A DNA stretch of 64,000 nucleotides from Desulfovibrio inopinatus DSM 10711. Its GTDB lineage: Bacteria > Desulfobacterota > Desulfovibrionia > Desulfovibrionales > Desulfovibrionaceae. The notes under the pieces were generated by a model that saw only the letters and a program-made list of their open reading frames with translations, was not told where the DNA came from and made no database searches. The stretch lies in NCBI RefSeq assembly GCF_000429305.1, contig NZ_AUBP01000012.1, positions 124,001-188,000 on the forward strand. Reading direction: 5' to 3'. Shown piece by piece: positions 25,908 to 35,303 of the stretch. Position 1 is the first letter of the stretch. Every line of letters begins with the position of its first letter. The position numbers were made by a program, and so were the translations under genes.

Positions 25908-26983
25908 GACGACGTCACCTCAGTGGAAGCAGAACGTGATGAGGACGAATTGCCGGCTGAGGGTTTTCCGTTTGGAGGCGTTTCTTTACCAAACAAACGA
26001 TCAAGCAGCCGGTCAAACAGTCGGGTCAACGGCTCGGTCAATCCGCGAGGTTGATAGAGCATGACAACAATCAGGATGACCCCGTAAATAATAAGGTGCA
26101 TGCCCGGCAAGGAATCGGCGAGATATATTCGGCTAAATTCCCCTACCGGACGTAAGAGAAAACTTCCGATGATGGGGCCGGCAATGCTCCCTCGTCCACC
26201 GATTAGTGCGATAAACGCAAGCTCAAACGATAAATCGAGCGTCAGCACGCTTTTCGGGTAAATAAAGAGTGTTAGTTGCGCCAGGAAGGTTCCGGCCAAA
26301 GCAATGGAAAAGGAACTGATGATCATGGCAATAATCTTGTACCGCGTAACATTGACGCCAAGCGCCTGCGCAGCTTCCGGTTCTTCACCACCAGCATAGA
26401 GACAGTACCCCAACTTGGACCGAGAGAGAAATCGCGTCAATGCCACCATCGCGATGAGCATAATGAGAATAATATAGTAATAGGGCTCTTTCGAATCGAA
26501 TTGGAACGACCAAAAGCCGGCAGCCTCAGGCGGCAATGGCGCAATGTTGAGTCCACGGGGACCATTGAGTTTAAAGGGCCCGATCTTATCCACATTTTCA
26601 ACAATGACACGTACGCCTTCCACAAAGGCCATGGTGCTCAAGGCAAAATAAGCTCCGCGCATTTTCAATGTCGGCTTGCCGATGAGATATCCCACGGCGG
26701 CGGCAATCACCCCGCCGACCAACATACCGAGCCACGGGCTTATACCATACTGCAACCAGAGTACGGTGGATGTGTAGGCTCCAATCCCAACAAATACGGA
26801 GTGTCCAAGTGGTAACACGCCAGCAAAACCACCCACCACATTCCAACACGTGGTCATGTAGGCAAAGAGATAGAGCATTATAAGAATGTGAACATAGGTC
26901 GGGTTGGACACGACCAAAGGAAACGCAAATGCCAATGCCACAAGTGCGGCCAGGCTGTATTTTTTGAAGGTGTCGCGTTGCAT
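25904..26983 (-). CDS. livM: branched-chain amino acid ABC transporter permease LivM
   Basis: A 359-residue permease with about ten transmembrane segments and the family EAA-like loop (GEEPEAAQALGVNVTRYK). GGRGSIAGPIIGSFLL is the conserved C-terminal hairpin. The last 45 residues are a polar Ser/Pro-rich tail beyond the usual LivM end. It lies 18 bases after livH. Confidence 0.95.
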   Translation of the reverse strand: MQRDTFKKYSLAALVALAFAFPLVVSNPTYVHILIMLYLFAYMTTCWNVVGGFAGVLPLGHSVFVGIGAYTSTVLWLQYGISPWLGMLVGGVIAAAVGYLIGKPTLKMRGAYFALSTMAFVEGVRVIVENVDKIGPFKLNGPRGLNIAPLPPEAAGFWSFQFDSKEPYYYIILIMLIAMVALTRFLSRSKLGYCLYAGGEEPEAAQALGVNVTRYKIIAMIISSFSIALAGTFLAQLTLFIYPKSVLTLDLSFELAFIALIGGRGSIAGPIIGSFLLRPVGEFSRIYLADSLPGMHLIIYGVILIVVMLYQPRGLTEPLTRLFDRLLDRLFGKETPPNGKPSAGNSSSSRSASTEVTSS

Positions 26984-27001
26984 AAAAGGTGCACCTTTTT
27001 G

Positions 27002-27907
27002 TTACCAGTCGAATTTTTGGCCGAACAATCCCGTCGGTCTGACGAACAGGACCAGGAGGAACAATCCGTAAACAATGGCTTCGGTCCAGGTCGAGGTCAT
27101 AAAAATCGGACCGAGAGACTCTATAAGTCCGATGATCACCCCGCCTATGAGCGCTCCAGGAATGGAGCCGAGTCCACCGAGCACGACAATGACGAAGGAT
27201 TTAACGTCAAACGGAATACCGACGGTTGGATACACGTTGTTAAACGGTGTCAACGCGACCCCGGCAATCCCGGCTACGGCCGTCCCCAGGCCAAAAGCGA
27301 TATTATAAATTTTCCACTGATTGATGCCCATCAAACCGGCGGCTTCGCGATCCAGACTGGTAGCACGCACAGCGCGACCAAGTCGGGTTTTGGAAAGAAA
27401 CAGGAACAGGCCAACGGCAGTGGCCACACTGGCCAGAGCACCCCAGAGTTTCGGCACGGAAATAAAGAGTTGTCCCAGCTCGATCATCTGCCCTTTCAAG
27501 GGGTTCGGCGAAAGCGCCCGGTAGTCTGGACCAAAGATGAGCAGAGCCAAGTTATCAAGAATGTACCACATTCCCGTGGTGACAATAATAACTGTCGTGG
27601 GTTCACGAACATCACGTTCGGCACGAAAGACAGGTTTGATCAACAGATCCTGGGTGAAATACCCAAAAATAAACATGGTCGGAACAACCAGGGCAAGCGC
27701 GAGGTAGGGATGCAATCCCGTCAAGCTGACAGCCCAGTAGGCCACAAACATACCGACCATGATAAAAGAGCCATGCGCAAAGTTGATAACTTTGAGCACT
27801 CCGAAAATCAGCGTCAGTCCCAAAGCAACCAGGCCGTAAATCAGCCCCATGAGCACGCCGTTTATGAGGTCTTGTAAAAAGAAGATGAAGTCCATGTGAT
27901 TCTCCAA
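27002..27907 (-). CDS. livH: branched-chain amino acid ABC transporter permease LivH
   Basis: A 301-residue permease with about eight transmembrane segments. It begins with the typical LINGVLMGLIYGLVALGLTL and carries AVRATSLDREAAGLMGIN (EAA loop) and VVLGGLGSIPGALIGG. Separated from livK by 60 bases that hold a stem-loop. Pairs with LivM to form the membrane channel. Confidence 0.95.
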   Translation of the reverse strand: MENHMDFIFFLQDLINGVLMGLIYGLVALGLTLIFGVLKVINFAHGSFIMVGMFVAYWAVSLTGLHPYLALALVVPTMFIFGYFTQDLLIKPVFRAERDVREPTTVIIVTTGMWYILDNLALLIFGPDYRALSPNPLKGQMIELGQLFISVPKLWGALASVATAVGLFLFLSKTRLGRAVRATSLDREAAGLMGINQWKIYNIAFGLGTAVAGIAGVALTPFNNVYPTVGIPFDVKSFVIVVLGGLGSIPGALIGGVIIGLIESLGPIFMTSTWTEAIVYGLFLLVLFVRPTGLFGQKFDW

Positions 27908-27921
27908 AGCCCCGAGTAATG

Positions 27922-27956
27922 TCGAGCAGCACCTCCGGGCTGGAGATGCTGCTCGA
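27922..27956 (-). terminator. stem-loop between livK and livH
   Basis: TCGAGCAGCA (27922-27931) pairs exactly with TGCTGCTCGA (27947-27956), with a small inner CTCC/GGAG pairing. No U-tract follows. Such hairpins after a binding-protein gene usually stabilise or enrich the upstream mRNA segment; partial termination is possible. Confidence 0.6.
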
Positions 27957-27967
27957 TGATTACGGTT

Positions 27968-29197
27968 CTAGTTTTTCGGCATGGGGAAAACAGGCGTATA
28001 TCCGGCGCGACGAGCGCTCTTGGGCCAAACCGTAATGCGTTCCAGACCGCTCCCGAGATCATTGATCTGAACCACCGACAGGGCAGCATTTTCGTTTTGT
28101 CCAGACTCATCGAACTTGACGGAGTCATAGGTGACAATCATGCCCGGGCCGGTCTTGAGATCGGTCGAGGCCAGTGCTTCACGAATTTTTGCGGGCTCAA
28201 GGGAACCGGCGCGCTCAAGTGCATCGGCCAGGACATACATGGCCACATACGCGTCAACAGCTTCACCAGTCAGGTTGGAGCCGTAACGTTCTTTATATTT
28301 CGCGTTGGTTTCTTTGGCTCCTGGTTTGTTAACGTCCGCTTCCCATTCCACAATGTCGAAGACATAGCGAGCGTTGTTACCGGCACCGCTGAGGAAGGTG
28401 GGGTCGGCATGGCCGCCACCGGAACCGAGGATAACTTTGGGACGAACTTTATAGTCGGCCAGTGTGTTGGTCAGCAGAATAGCATCGGCCGCATTGGAGG
28501 TCAGCAACAGCACATCGGGACGGGCACGACGAATTTTATTGACCACTGGGGTCAGGTCGGTCGCCGTGGACGGATAGGGTTCGTTCAATACGACTTCAAA
28601 ACCATTTTCTTTGGCCAGCTTTTCCCACTGCGCCGCAAATCCCGTTCCCCAGTCGCCGTTTTCATAGACAAAAGCGACGGTCTTGAGATCTTCGCCGAAC
28701 TCCTTTTCCATTTCTTTGAGGAAGGCGAACTGGTCACGCGTCCACCAGGAGTCTTTAGCGGCAATACGGAACACATTTTTGAAGCCACGTTCCGTGATGG
28801 TGTCACGAACAGACACGGGCACGATGTAGGGAATACCGTAGCGTTCGGCAACAGCTGTGGAAGGATAGGTGACCCCGGAGTTCCACGCGCCCGTAAGAAC
28901 ATTGACTTTATCATTATTGATGAAGCGCTCGGCTTCGGTCACGCCGACGTTAGGGTCGGATTTGGAGTCGGCATAGAGCAGTTCGATTTTGGCACCGCCA
29001 AGAGACTTGATGCCGCCTGCTGCGTTGATTTCTTCAACCGCCATTTCGCGTGCATTCTTGCCTTGCAAACCGACGGATGCAGACGGGCCAGACAGAGGCA
29101 GAATGTTGCCGACTTTGACCGTACCGGCGGCAGTGGCTTGCATGGCGAAGGCCAAGCTCAGGCAGACAGTGGCGAAACACAGAAAAAAGCGCTTCAT
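27968..29197 (-). CDS. livK: periplasmic amino acid-binding protein, Liv type
   Basis: A 409-residue Leu/Ile/Val-type binding protein with a signal peptide (about 1-23, cleaved after MQATAA). VKVGNILPLSGPSASVGLQG and the INAAGGI segment are characteristic; the body is the two-lobed Peripla_BP_6 fold. AAGGAG precedes the ATG. It comes first in the transporter unit and 33 bases after gabT, so a GABA-like or other amino acid ligand is possible. The true ligand cannot be read from sequence. Confidence 0.94.
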   Translation of the reverse strand: MKRFFLCFATVCLSLAFAMQATAAGTVKVGNILPLSGPSASVGLQGKNAREMAVEEINAAGGIKSLGGAKIELLYADSKSDPNVGVTEAERFINNDKVNVLTGAWNSGVTYPSTAVAERYGIPYIVPVSVRDTITERGFKNVFRIAAKDSWWTRDQFAFLKEMEKEFGEDLKTVAFVYENGDWGTGFAAQWEKLAKENGFEVVLNEPYPSTATDLTPVVNKIRRARPDVLLLTSNAADAILLTNTLADYKVRPKVILGSGGGHADPTFLSGAGNNARYVFDIVEWEADVNKPGAKETNAKYKERYGSNLTGEAVDAYVAMYVLADALERAGSLEPAKIREALASTDLKTGPGMIVTYDSVKFDESGQNENAALSVVQINDLGSGLERITVWPKSARRAGYTPVFPMPKN

Positions 29198-29230
29198 GAG
29201 ATACTCTCCTTTGATGAACGGTTGCCCGGA

Positions 29231-30532
29231 TTACGCGGCGTGGGCCGCGATTGCTTCCTCAAGGATGACCATGGCGCGCTCAAGCTCTTCGTCGGTGATG
29301 ACAAGAGGCATAAGCGTACGGATAACATTTCCGAAATTGCCGCAGGTCAACAAAATGAGCCCATTTGCCACACACTGGCTGGCAATGGCCTTGGTTTTGG
29401 CCGCATCTGGCTCTTTTGTTTTGGGATCTTTGACGATTTCCAGGGCCAGCATGGGGCCTTTGCCACGAATATCGCCAATAATGGGGTACATTTTCTGCAA
29501 AGCTTCAAGACGAGAGCGAAAACGTTGTCCAAGCTCATTCGCTCGGTCAAGGAATCCGTCGCTTTGCAACACCTCAATGGCCGCCAACGAGGCTGCACAC
29601 GAAATGGGGTTGCCGCCATAGGTGCCACCGAGTCCACCGACATGCGGAGCATCCATAAGTTCTGCTTTCCCGGCGACCGCCGAGATTGGCATACCTGCGC
29701 CCATGCTCTTGGCCATGCAGGTCAAATCGGGAACAACACCCCAGTGCTCCATCGCCAGCATTTTTCCTGTGCGCCCCATACCGGTTTGGACTTCATCGGC
29801 AATGAAAACAATACCGACTTCTTCACAAATGGCTTTGAGTTTATGGAAATATTCAGGAGGAGGCGTCAGGAATCCCCCTTCGCCGGTGATGGGCTCAACA
29901 AGCAGACAAGCAATGTTTTCCGCAGCAGAATAGCTGATAAAGAAATTCCGAAGGAGATCGGCACACGCCACGCCACAGCTCGGATAGGCTTTCCCCATCG
30001 GACAGCGATAGCAATCGGCATACGGGATGCGATAAATTTCCGGAGCGTACGGGCCAAAACCAAATTTATAGGGTTTAACTTTACTCGTCAGGCTCATGGT
30101 CAACAGCGTGCGGCCATGAAATCCCTTTTCAAAAGCAATGACTCCAGGTTTTCCCGTCGCATATCGAGCAATTTTGATGGCATTTTCCACAGCCTCGGCC
30201 CCGGTATTGAACAGGGCAGCCTTTTTCGGAAAATCCCCCGGAACAATGGAGCATACCTTTTCCGCCAGAGCCACATAGCCTTCGTACATCACGATGTGAA
30301 AACAAGAGTGGGTGAGCTTTTCGGCCTGCTCTTTGATGGCCGCAACCACTTTGGGATGACAGTGGCCGACATTCAACACACCGATGCCACCGGCAAAGTC
30401 GATATACTCACGCCCCTCAACATCGGTGACGATGCCACCCTGCGCCTTTTCAGCAAAAATAGGAGCCAGGTTGGAGACTCCTTTTGCTACAGCCTTTTCC
30501 CGTCTTGTGTACAACTCGCTGTTTGTTGCCAT
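29231..30532 (-). CDS. gabT: 4-aminobutyrate aminotransferase-type class III transaminase
   Basis: A 433-residue PLP enzyme closely following GabT along its length: VEGREYIDFAGGIGVLNVGH, NTGAEAVENAIKIAR, IADEVQTGMGRTG, MAKSMGAGMP with the PLP Lys, and GGTYGGNPISCAA. It would transfer the amino group of 4-aminobutyrate, or a similar omega-amino acid, to 2-oxoglutarate. It is the first gene after a sigma-54 promoter and leads directly into livK, so amino-acid capture and deamination are probably one regulon. No succinate semialdehyde dehydrogenase is adjacent. Confidence 0.92.
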   Translation of the reverse strand: MATNSELYTRREKAVAKGVSNLAPIFAEKAQGGIVTDVEGREYIDFAGGIGVLNVGHCHPKVVAAIKEQAEKLTHSCFHIVMYEGYVALAEKVCSIVPGDFPKKAALFNTGAEAVENAIKIARYATGKPGVIAFEKGFHGRTLLTMSLTSKVKPYKFGFGPYAPEIYRIPYADCYRCPMGKAYPSCGVACADLLRNFFISYSAAENIACLLVEPITGEGGFLTPPPEYFHKLKAICEEVGIVFIADEVQTGMGRTGKMLAMEHWGVVPDLTCMAKSMGAGMPISAVAGKAELMDAPHVGGLGGTYGGNPISCAASLAAIEVLQSDGFLDRANELGQRFRSRLEALQKMYPIIGDIRGKGPMLALEIVKDPKTKEPDAAKTKAIASQCVANGLILLTCGNFGNVIRTLMPLVITDEELERAMVILEEAIAAHAA

Positions 30533-30574
30533 ATTTGTTCATTCTTGGTTGAGGTTAGACGATTTCCTCTTCTC

Positions 30575-30591
30575 AGCAAATTGCGAACCAG
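30575..30591 (-). promoter_or_regulatory. sigma-54 promoter of gabT-liv
   Basis: On the minus strand the sequence is CTGGTTCGCAATTTGCT. It has GG and GC elements with correct spacing (TGG, eight bases, TTGC) and two mismatches to YTGGCACGNNNNTTGCW. The predicted start site is near 30563, giving a 5' leader of about 30 bases to gabT at 30532. A sigma-54 activator is encoded directly upstream. Apart from this promoter and the three dyads, the 396-base gap holds nothing I recognise. Confidence 0.8.
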
Positions 30592-30652
30592 ATAAAAATA
30601 TGGCTAAATTTCAATGCATTACATAAACACCACCCTTATGTTACATATCATC

Positions 30653-30668
30653 GATTCAAAAACGAATC
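30653..30668. promoter_or_regulatory. dyad activator site 1
   Basis: GATTC-N6-GAATC, about 97 bases upstream of the predicted sigma-54 start site. Same half-sites and spacing as two other dyads in the gap. Confidence 0.65.
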
Positions 30669-30706
30669 AATTTCCGCCACACACCACTGCCAAGCTCTTC
30701 TTTTTC

Positions 30707-30722
30707 GATTCAAGATCGAATC
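30707..30722. promoter_or_regulatory. dyad activator site 2
   Basis: CGATTC-N6-GAATCG core, centred 54 bases (about five helical turns) upstream of site 1. The most symmetric of the three dyads. Confidence 0.68.
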
Positions 30723-30859
30723 GATCAAGCAATCAATCAAACGAGAAATGATACATTATTAACGGACGACAACAAAGACAACACAAAAAAAGTGTTTTAT
30801 TATTGAGGATTGACCAAGAACAGAGAGAAATTTACGCAACGACAAGCACAGGGCAAATC

Positions 30860-30875
30860 GATTCAGAAATGAATT
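30860..30875. promoter_or_regulatory. dyad activator site 3
   Basis: GATTC-N6-GAATT, one base off the dyad, centred about 153 bases upstream of site 2 and 60 bases after the regulator's stop codon. Confidence 0.55.
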
Positions 30876-30928
30876 ATCGTGCCCGATGCGATTACAAACG
30901 GACTCTGATGAAAAATATTTAGAGCGTA

Positions 30929-32662
30929 TTATAGCCCATGCTTCCGTAGCTTACGTACCACGGTTGGCTGACTGAGTCCAAGAAGACGTGCCATCTCACG
31001 TGTTGAATGGGCTCGTTGTTTTGCACGAACCAGACACGCCCGCTCCACTTCGGTCAACGCCTTGGCTAAGTTAAAGTCCGTCCCGTTGCCCACGTTGTGA
31101 TCAGTATCACCTAAGGCTTGACCAAGAAAATCATCCAGAGATTCTTCATCGGTCATGACGACGCCTTTTTTGATTATATTACGAAGCTCTCGGACATTAC
31201 CCAGAAAACTATAGTGCAACAACCGTTCAACACCGCGCCCGCTCATGGTCTTTCGGACATTGTAGCGCTTACAATACTCATCAAGAAAATGGCTAGCTAA
31301 CTCATAAATATCTTCAGGACGCTCCCGCAGAGGGGGAATACGTAAGACCAAGGCATTCAATCGGTAAAACAAATCTTCCCGAAAGAGTTTTTTTGCAACC
31401 ATATCCTCCAAATCTCGATTGGTTGCGGCGATGATGGTGCAGCGAAGGGATTTCGGCGTCGAACCTCCAACCGGTAGATATTCTTTTTCATCCAGACATT
31501 TCAGAAGTTTGGCTTGAACCGTAAGTGGAATTTCCCCGACTTCATCGAAGAAAAACGTCCCCTTTCCGGCAAGTTCCATAAGCCCGGCCTTCCCTGAGGT
31601 ATTCGCACCGGTAAATGCACCCTTCTCGTACCCAAACAATTCCGCCTCAATGAGCGACTCAGGCAGTGCCGCACAGTTCACCGACATAAATGGAGCGTCT
31701 TTTCGAGGGCTTTGCGCATGAATGAATTTCGCAAACATGCTTTTTCCCGTACCGGATTCGCCAAGTAATAAAATATTCGACGCATTGAGCTGCGCCAACT
31801 TCAGAGCCGTGGTGGTCACCTGACGCATGGCCGGGCTTTCCATAACCATGCCTTGGCCTTCAAGTTCGAGCATGGTGAGGCCAGCCAGCTCATCCTGTAC
31901 TTTCGCCTTTTCCCGTTTGGCATCTTCCAAACTTTTACGCATGTTGTTGAGGTCTGTAATGTCTCGCTCATTGACCACGACCATAACGACTTCGGACTTG
32001 TCGTTGAGCACCGGGGTGCCCGTAACAAGCAATTGTTTTCCCGTGCGTTGAATGTCCTGAATGATGGATTCCTGACGCTTACGCTCCAAGACTTTCAACG
32101 TCACCGATTCATTGACGAAACTTTTATTACGCAACAGGGTATACATGGGTTTCCCGACAACATCTTGGGCTTTAATCGCATTGAGCTGTTCTGATGCCCG
32201 GTTGATCTCAAGTACCCGTCCTTCACCATCGGTTACCCAAATACCATCGCTTGAGGAATCGAACACGGCTTTGAGCTGTAATGCCATATTCTGATATCCA
32301 TCAAGTTGAGTCGCCAACTCTTCGAAGCGTTCCGGTCGTTGAAGACTCACCACAGTACCGGCCAATGTTTCATTGGAAAAAAGCGGTGTAATCTCAAAAA
32401 ACAAGTCGCGTCCTCGGTCCACGATGCGACCATACCCTTGTTGAAACGCGGTGGTTTTCACGGCTTCACGGGCCAATGGTGCTGCCAGGGGCAAAATGAC
32501 TTCAGCAGGCCCCCCTATACATCCATCAATATCGCGCCCACGCTTTGTCAAAAAAAGTCGTGCAGGGCGGTTCAAGCACATCACGTTACCATCTAAATCA
32601 ATGGCCACGACGGCATAACTGACGGAATCCAGGATATCGATAAGGTATTGCGATTCGAGCAT
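30929..32662 (-). CDS. sigma-54 dependent transcriptional activator (PAS-PAS-AAA+-HTH)
   Basis: A 577-residue activator. Two N-terminal PAS domains (about 5-110 and 125-245) are followed by a short coiled linker and an AAA+ domain with Walker A GESGTGKS (301-308), the sigma-54-contacting GAFTGA loop (348-353) and Walker B FFFDEVGEI. The C-terminal HTH is of the TyrR type (REMARLLGLSQPTVVRKLRK). There is no receiver domain, so it should sense a ligand or redox state through PAS. It lies upstream of, and in the same direction as, gabT-livKHMGF, which has a sigma-54 promoter and three matching dyads. Confidence 0.93.
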   Translation of the reverse strand: MLESQYLIDILDSVSYAVVAIDLDGNVMCLNRPARLFLTKRGRDIDGCIGGPAEVILPLAAPLAREAVKTTAFQQGYGRIVDRGRDLFFEITPLFSNETLAGTVVSLQRPERFEELATQLDGYQNMALQLKAVFDSSSDGIWVTDGEGRVLEINRASEQLNAIKAQDVVGKPMYTLLRNKSFVNESVTLKVLERKRQESIIQDIQRTGKQLLVTGTPVLNDKSEVVMVVVNERDITDLNNMRKSLEDAKREKAKVQDELAGLTMLELEGQGMVMESPAMRQVTTTALKLAQLNASNILLLGESGTGKSMFAKFIHAQSPRKDAPFMSVNCAALPESLIEAELFGYEKGAFTGANTSGKAGLMELAGKGTFFFDEVGEIPLTVQAKLLKCLDEKEYLPVGGSTPKSLRCTIIAATNRDLEDMVAKKLFREDLFYRLNALVLRIPPLRERPEDIYELASHFLDEYCKRYNVRKTMSGRGVERLLHYSFLGNVRELRNIIKKGVVMTDEESLDDFLGQALGDTDHNVGNGTDFNLAKALTEVERACLVRAKQRAHSTREMARLLGLSQPTVVRKLRKHGL

Positions 32663-32821
32663 GGCCCAGTGCTACCCCAAAACCGTTCATCCAACAATCT
32701 GAGAAGTTCAGCGATGAAGTGAACGGCATTTTCTTATGGCATACTATTTGAGAGAAATGATATAAACGGATATCTTCCCTTCATATCAACGATATATCGT
32801 TATTTTCCAAAGGAGATCATT

Positions 32822-33706
32822 ATGAAATCACCAAGGTTGCTCTTGCTTTCGGCAATCGTCATGTTGTTTTCATATGTTCCACAAGCGATAGCACAGTCGT
32901 CAGAGCCTGTAGGTTATGCGTTGGACGTGGAACACTATGTTGCAGCACGAGAATCAAAACAATGGAAACGCACTCTTCAAACGCAGAGCCCTGTCTTTCT
33001 ACAGGATATTGTGGAGTCTGGCGACAAAGCCAAAGCCGTCTTCACATTCTGGGATGGAGCAAGTCTCGCTCTGGCAGAGAACAGCGAAATTGTCTTGGCC
33101 GATTTTGTCTATGATCCCAACGCCCCGACCTCAGATAAACTTGTTATGGAAATTGGCAAAGGCGTCTTTCGTGCTGTCACCGGAGCGGTCGTTTCCAAGC
33201 AAGAAAACCGATTCCAGATAAAAACCCTCCGTGGTGTTGTCGGGGTCCGTGGAACGGATTTGTTGCTTATCCTCGATGCAATGCGGCTTGTGGTGGCGGT
33301 ATTGTCCGGCGGACCAGCTTTATTCACCTCCGCAACGACAGGAGCTGTCTCCACGATTAACCATGGCATGGCACTGATCGTCTCCTCAGCTAATCCAAAT
33401 GGAGCACTCGTCCCCATCACCACGGATATGCGAGATCAAGCTGAAAACCTTGGCCATAATCCTGAAGAAATACGAGAAACCGCTGCCAAAATCCTCGGTC
33501 GATCCAAAGGCTCGCTCCGCGGCAGCAACCAGGAAATCTTGTTGAGGACACGCCAATACATTCACGATCTTATGACCGAAGATCGATTGAACCGTATTCA
33601 AATTGAATCTGTCATGGAAGAACGCGGCAAAAAGGATGGAACGGATTCAACAGACGGAGACCATAACCAAAACGATGGAGGGAGTTGCTCTGGCAATCGA
33701 GGGTAA
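32822..33706 (+). CDS. exported FecR-domain protein
   Basis: A 294-residue protein with a signal peptide (about 1-24, ending AIAQ). A FecR domain covers about 50-150 (VFLQDIVESGDKAKAVFTFWDGASLALAENSEIVL, split over two strands, and RTGVRGTD-like GVVGVRGTDLL). The C-terminal part is helical and charged, ending in an Asp/Asn/Gly-rich tail. Stand-alone FecR-domain proteins of deltaproteobacteria are common and of unknown role; a FecI/FecA partner is absent. AAAGGAG precedes the ATG. Confidence 0.82.
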   Translation: MKSPRLLLLSAIVMLFSYVPQAIAQSSEPVGYALDVEHYVAARESKQWKRTLQTQSPVFLQDIVESGDKAKAVFTFWDGASLALAENSEIVLADFVYDPNAPTSDKLVMEIGKGVFRAVTGAVVSKQENRFQIKTLRGVVGVRGTDLLLILDAMRLVVAVLSGGPALFTSATTGAVSTINHGMALIVSSANPNGALVPITTDMRDQAENLGHNPEEIRETAAKILGRSKGSLRGSNQEILLRTRQYIHDLMTEDRLNRIQIESVMEERGKKDGTDSTDGDHNQNDGGSCSGNRG

Positions 33707-33817
33707 GTCCGAAACGATTGAGAGAAACGTGCCGGAACTTCTTGCTTTTCAGACGATTTTCGTATTTGTTTGGCCAGGGTGCACGGGACGCAACGAGCAA
33801 CTTGAGGAGAACCGGCT

Positions 33818-34162
33818 ATGACGATTCTGCAAAAATTGGACGAGATCGCGAAGAAACCCCATCCTGTTGCCGAGGGTGTCGATCTCCAACTCATGCTGAC
33901 GAAGGCCGCACATGGACTGGACGTCTCCTGTGTGCTGGTCAGCGTTCCTGTCGGAAAGGAAGTGCCTGAGCACACCCATGCCGAACAGGTGGACATCGCC
34001 TTCCCGCTCCAGGGCAAAGGGACCATGTTTGTTGAAGGCCAAGGTGAATTTCCGGTTGAACCGGGAAGCATTGTATGTGTCCCGAAAGGAGCCAAGCATC
34101 GTATCTTCAATGTCACAGAAGATCTGCTGCTCTACGAGGTTTTTACGCCGGCATTGTTCTAA
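33818..34162 (+). CDS. cupin-domain protein
   Basis: A 114-residue cupin with first motif PEHTHAEQVDIAFPLQGKG and second motif PVEPGSIVCVPKGAKHRIFN. The sequence has a strong GAGGAG ribosome-binding site. It ends at a bidirectional terminator. Function unknown; metal-binding His residues are present in both motifs. Confidence 0.85.
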   Translation: MTILQKLDEIAKKPHPVAEGVDLQLMLTKAAHGLDVSCVLVSVPVGKEVPEHTHAEQVDIAFPLQGKGTMFVEGQGEFPVEPGSIVCVPKGAKHRIFNVTEDLLLYEVFTPALF

Positions 34163-34186
34163 GCATTGTCGAAACGGTTATGAAGA

Positions 34187-34225
34187 AAAACGCGCCGCTT
34201 TGCTTTGACGAATGCGGCGCGTTTT
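34187..34225. terminator. bidirectional intrinsic terminator
   Basis: AAAACGCGCCGC (34187-34198) and GCGGCGCGTTTT (34214-34225) form a 12-bp stem with T-runs on both sides. It serves the cupin gene (plus) and the exported small protein gene (minus). Confidence 0.88.
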
Positions 34226-34241
34226 GTATTTGGAATGGGGG

Positions 34242-34652
34242 CTACTGGTTTATGGCAATGATTTTAAGCAGCCCGTGTTCATCGGGGCTAAGCCAAATTT
34301 CACCGTCTCCAATCATGATACCTTGATAATTTGCGAACAATGTATCCGGATCCTGCGAAAGCACGGCCTGCTTGACCTTGGCATTGACCATCACGCTATA
34401 CTTCTGCACGGCTTGTTTCTCGTTCTTGACGGTCGCCACGACACCGTTGTCGCTACGAACTGTCAACGGATATGAAAGAATCTGAGCAAACGCAGCCGCA
34501 TCATTCTTTTCTACTATTCCCTTCAGTTTCAGGACAAAATCCTTGACCACAGCATCGTCGTCCACACCAGCGACGCTATATTGGCCAGCGAACGCCGTCT
34601 GTACACAAAAACACAGAACAATCACGCCAAGAAGACTCCATACAGAACGCAT
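34242..34652 (-). CDS. exported small protein of unknown function
   Basis: A 136-residue protein with a signal peptide (about 1-22, ending TAFA). The mature part has a DDAVVKDFVLKLKGIVEKNDAAAF helix followed by beta-rich sequence, reminiscent of the NTF2/SnoaL-like cone fold. AAGGGG lies upstream of the ATG. It is flanked by the terminator at 34187-34225 and is transcribed after the upstream cupin on the same strand, with a 32-base gap. No function can be assigned. Confidence 0.75.
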   Translation of the reverse strand: MRSVWSLLGVIVLCFCVQTAFAGQYSVAGVDDDAVVKDFVLKLKGIVEKNDAAAFAQILSYPLTVRSDNGVVATVKNEKQAVQKYSVMVNAKVKQAVLSQDPDTLFANYQGIMIGDGEIWLSPDEHGLLKIIAINQ

Positions 34653-34684
34653 TACCGTACCCCTTTTCTTCTTTTAATGTTCCG

Positions 34685-35065
34685 CTACACCGTTCCTGGA
34701 CCAGCACCATCGACCCAAACCGGTGCGACCGTCCGATCTCCGCCAGCATCACCAGTATTCACCGTTGCCACCGGCTCCACAAGAAGGACATGTGTTTCCT
34801 CAGCACATACCGGCTTGTGCTCCACTCCACGAGGAATCACAATCATCTCTCCGGGACGAAGCGTTTCTTGCCGATCTCGAAAGTGCATGACCAGTTGGCC
34901 ATGTATGACATAAAACAACTCATCTTCTTGTTTATGGCTGTGCCAAACAAACTCTCCCTGCAATTTTGCCAATTTGATATGTACATCGTTCACTTGCCCG
35001 ACGATGCGCGGACTCCAAAATTCTTCAAACGATTTCAGTGCCGACTCAAGATTTATGACAGACAT
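34685..35065 (-). CDS. cupin-domain protein
   Basis: A 126-residue classical cupin: HSHKQEDELFYVIHGQL (motif 1) and RPGEMIVIPRGVEHKP (motif 2) supply a His3-Glu metal site. The ATG at 35065 has AAGGAG six bases before it and is preferred to the in-frame TTG two codons upstream. Resembles small mannose-6-phosphate isomerase-like cupins; no catalytic claim can be made. Confidence 0.86.
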   Translation of the reverse strand: MSVINLESALKSFEEFWSPRIVGQVNDVHIKLAKLQGEFVWHSHKQEDELFYVIHGQLVMHFRDRQETLRPGEMIVIPRGVEHKPVCAEETHVLLVEPVATVNTGDAGGDRTVAPVWVDGAGPGTV

Positions 35066-35303
35066 GAACAACTCCTTTTTCTTTATTTCATATCTTTCAT
35101 CAAGCGATAGTAAAAAAACAATCCACGTTGTGTTGACACTCCATTATTCCCCGAGAGTAGATCCATTACAATGTGATCGAACGGAGGTAATACATCATGT
35201 ACTGTGATCGTTTTCTCAAGGCAACAAATCTATTTTTCACATAACACACTAAAATTAAATAGAAAAACATACATTTCACATTTCAACAGAAATCTGCGCT
35301 TTT

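Noticed and set aside
27956-30595. An 879-codon open frame on the plus strand, antisense to livK and gabT
   Set aside because: It is a mirror of the codon usage of the minus-strand genes, whose proteins are clearly homologous to LivK and GabT. The antisense product has no recognisable domain.
32734-32750. TGGCATACTATTTGAG upstream of the FecR-domain gene as a third-class sigma-54 promoter
   Set aside because: The -12 element reads GA instead of the essential GC, so it is not supported as a sigma-54 promoter.
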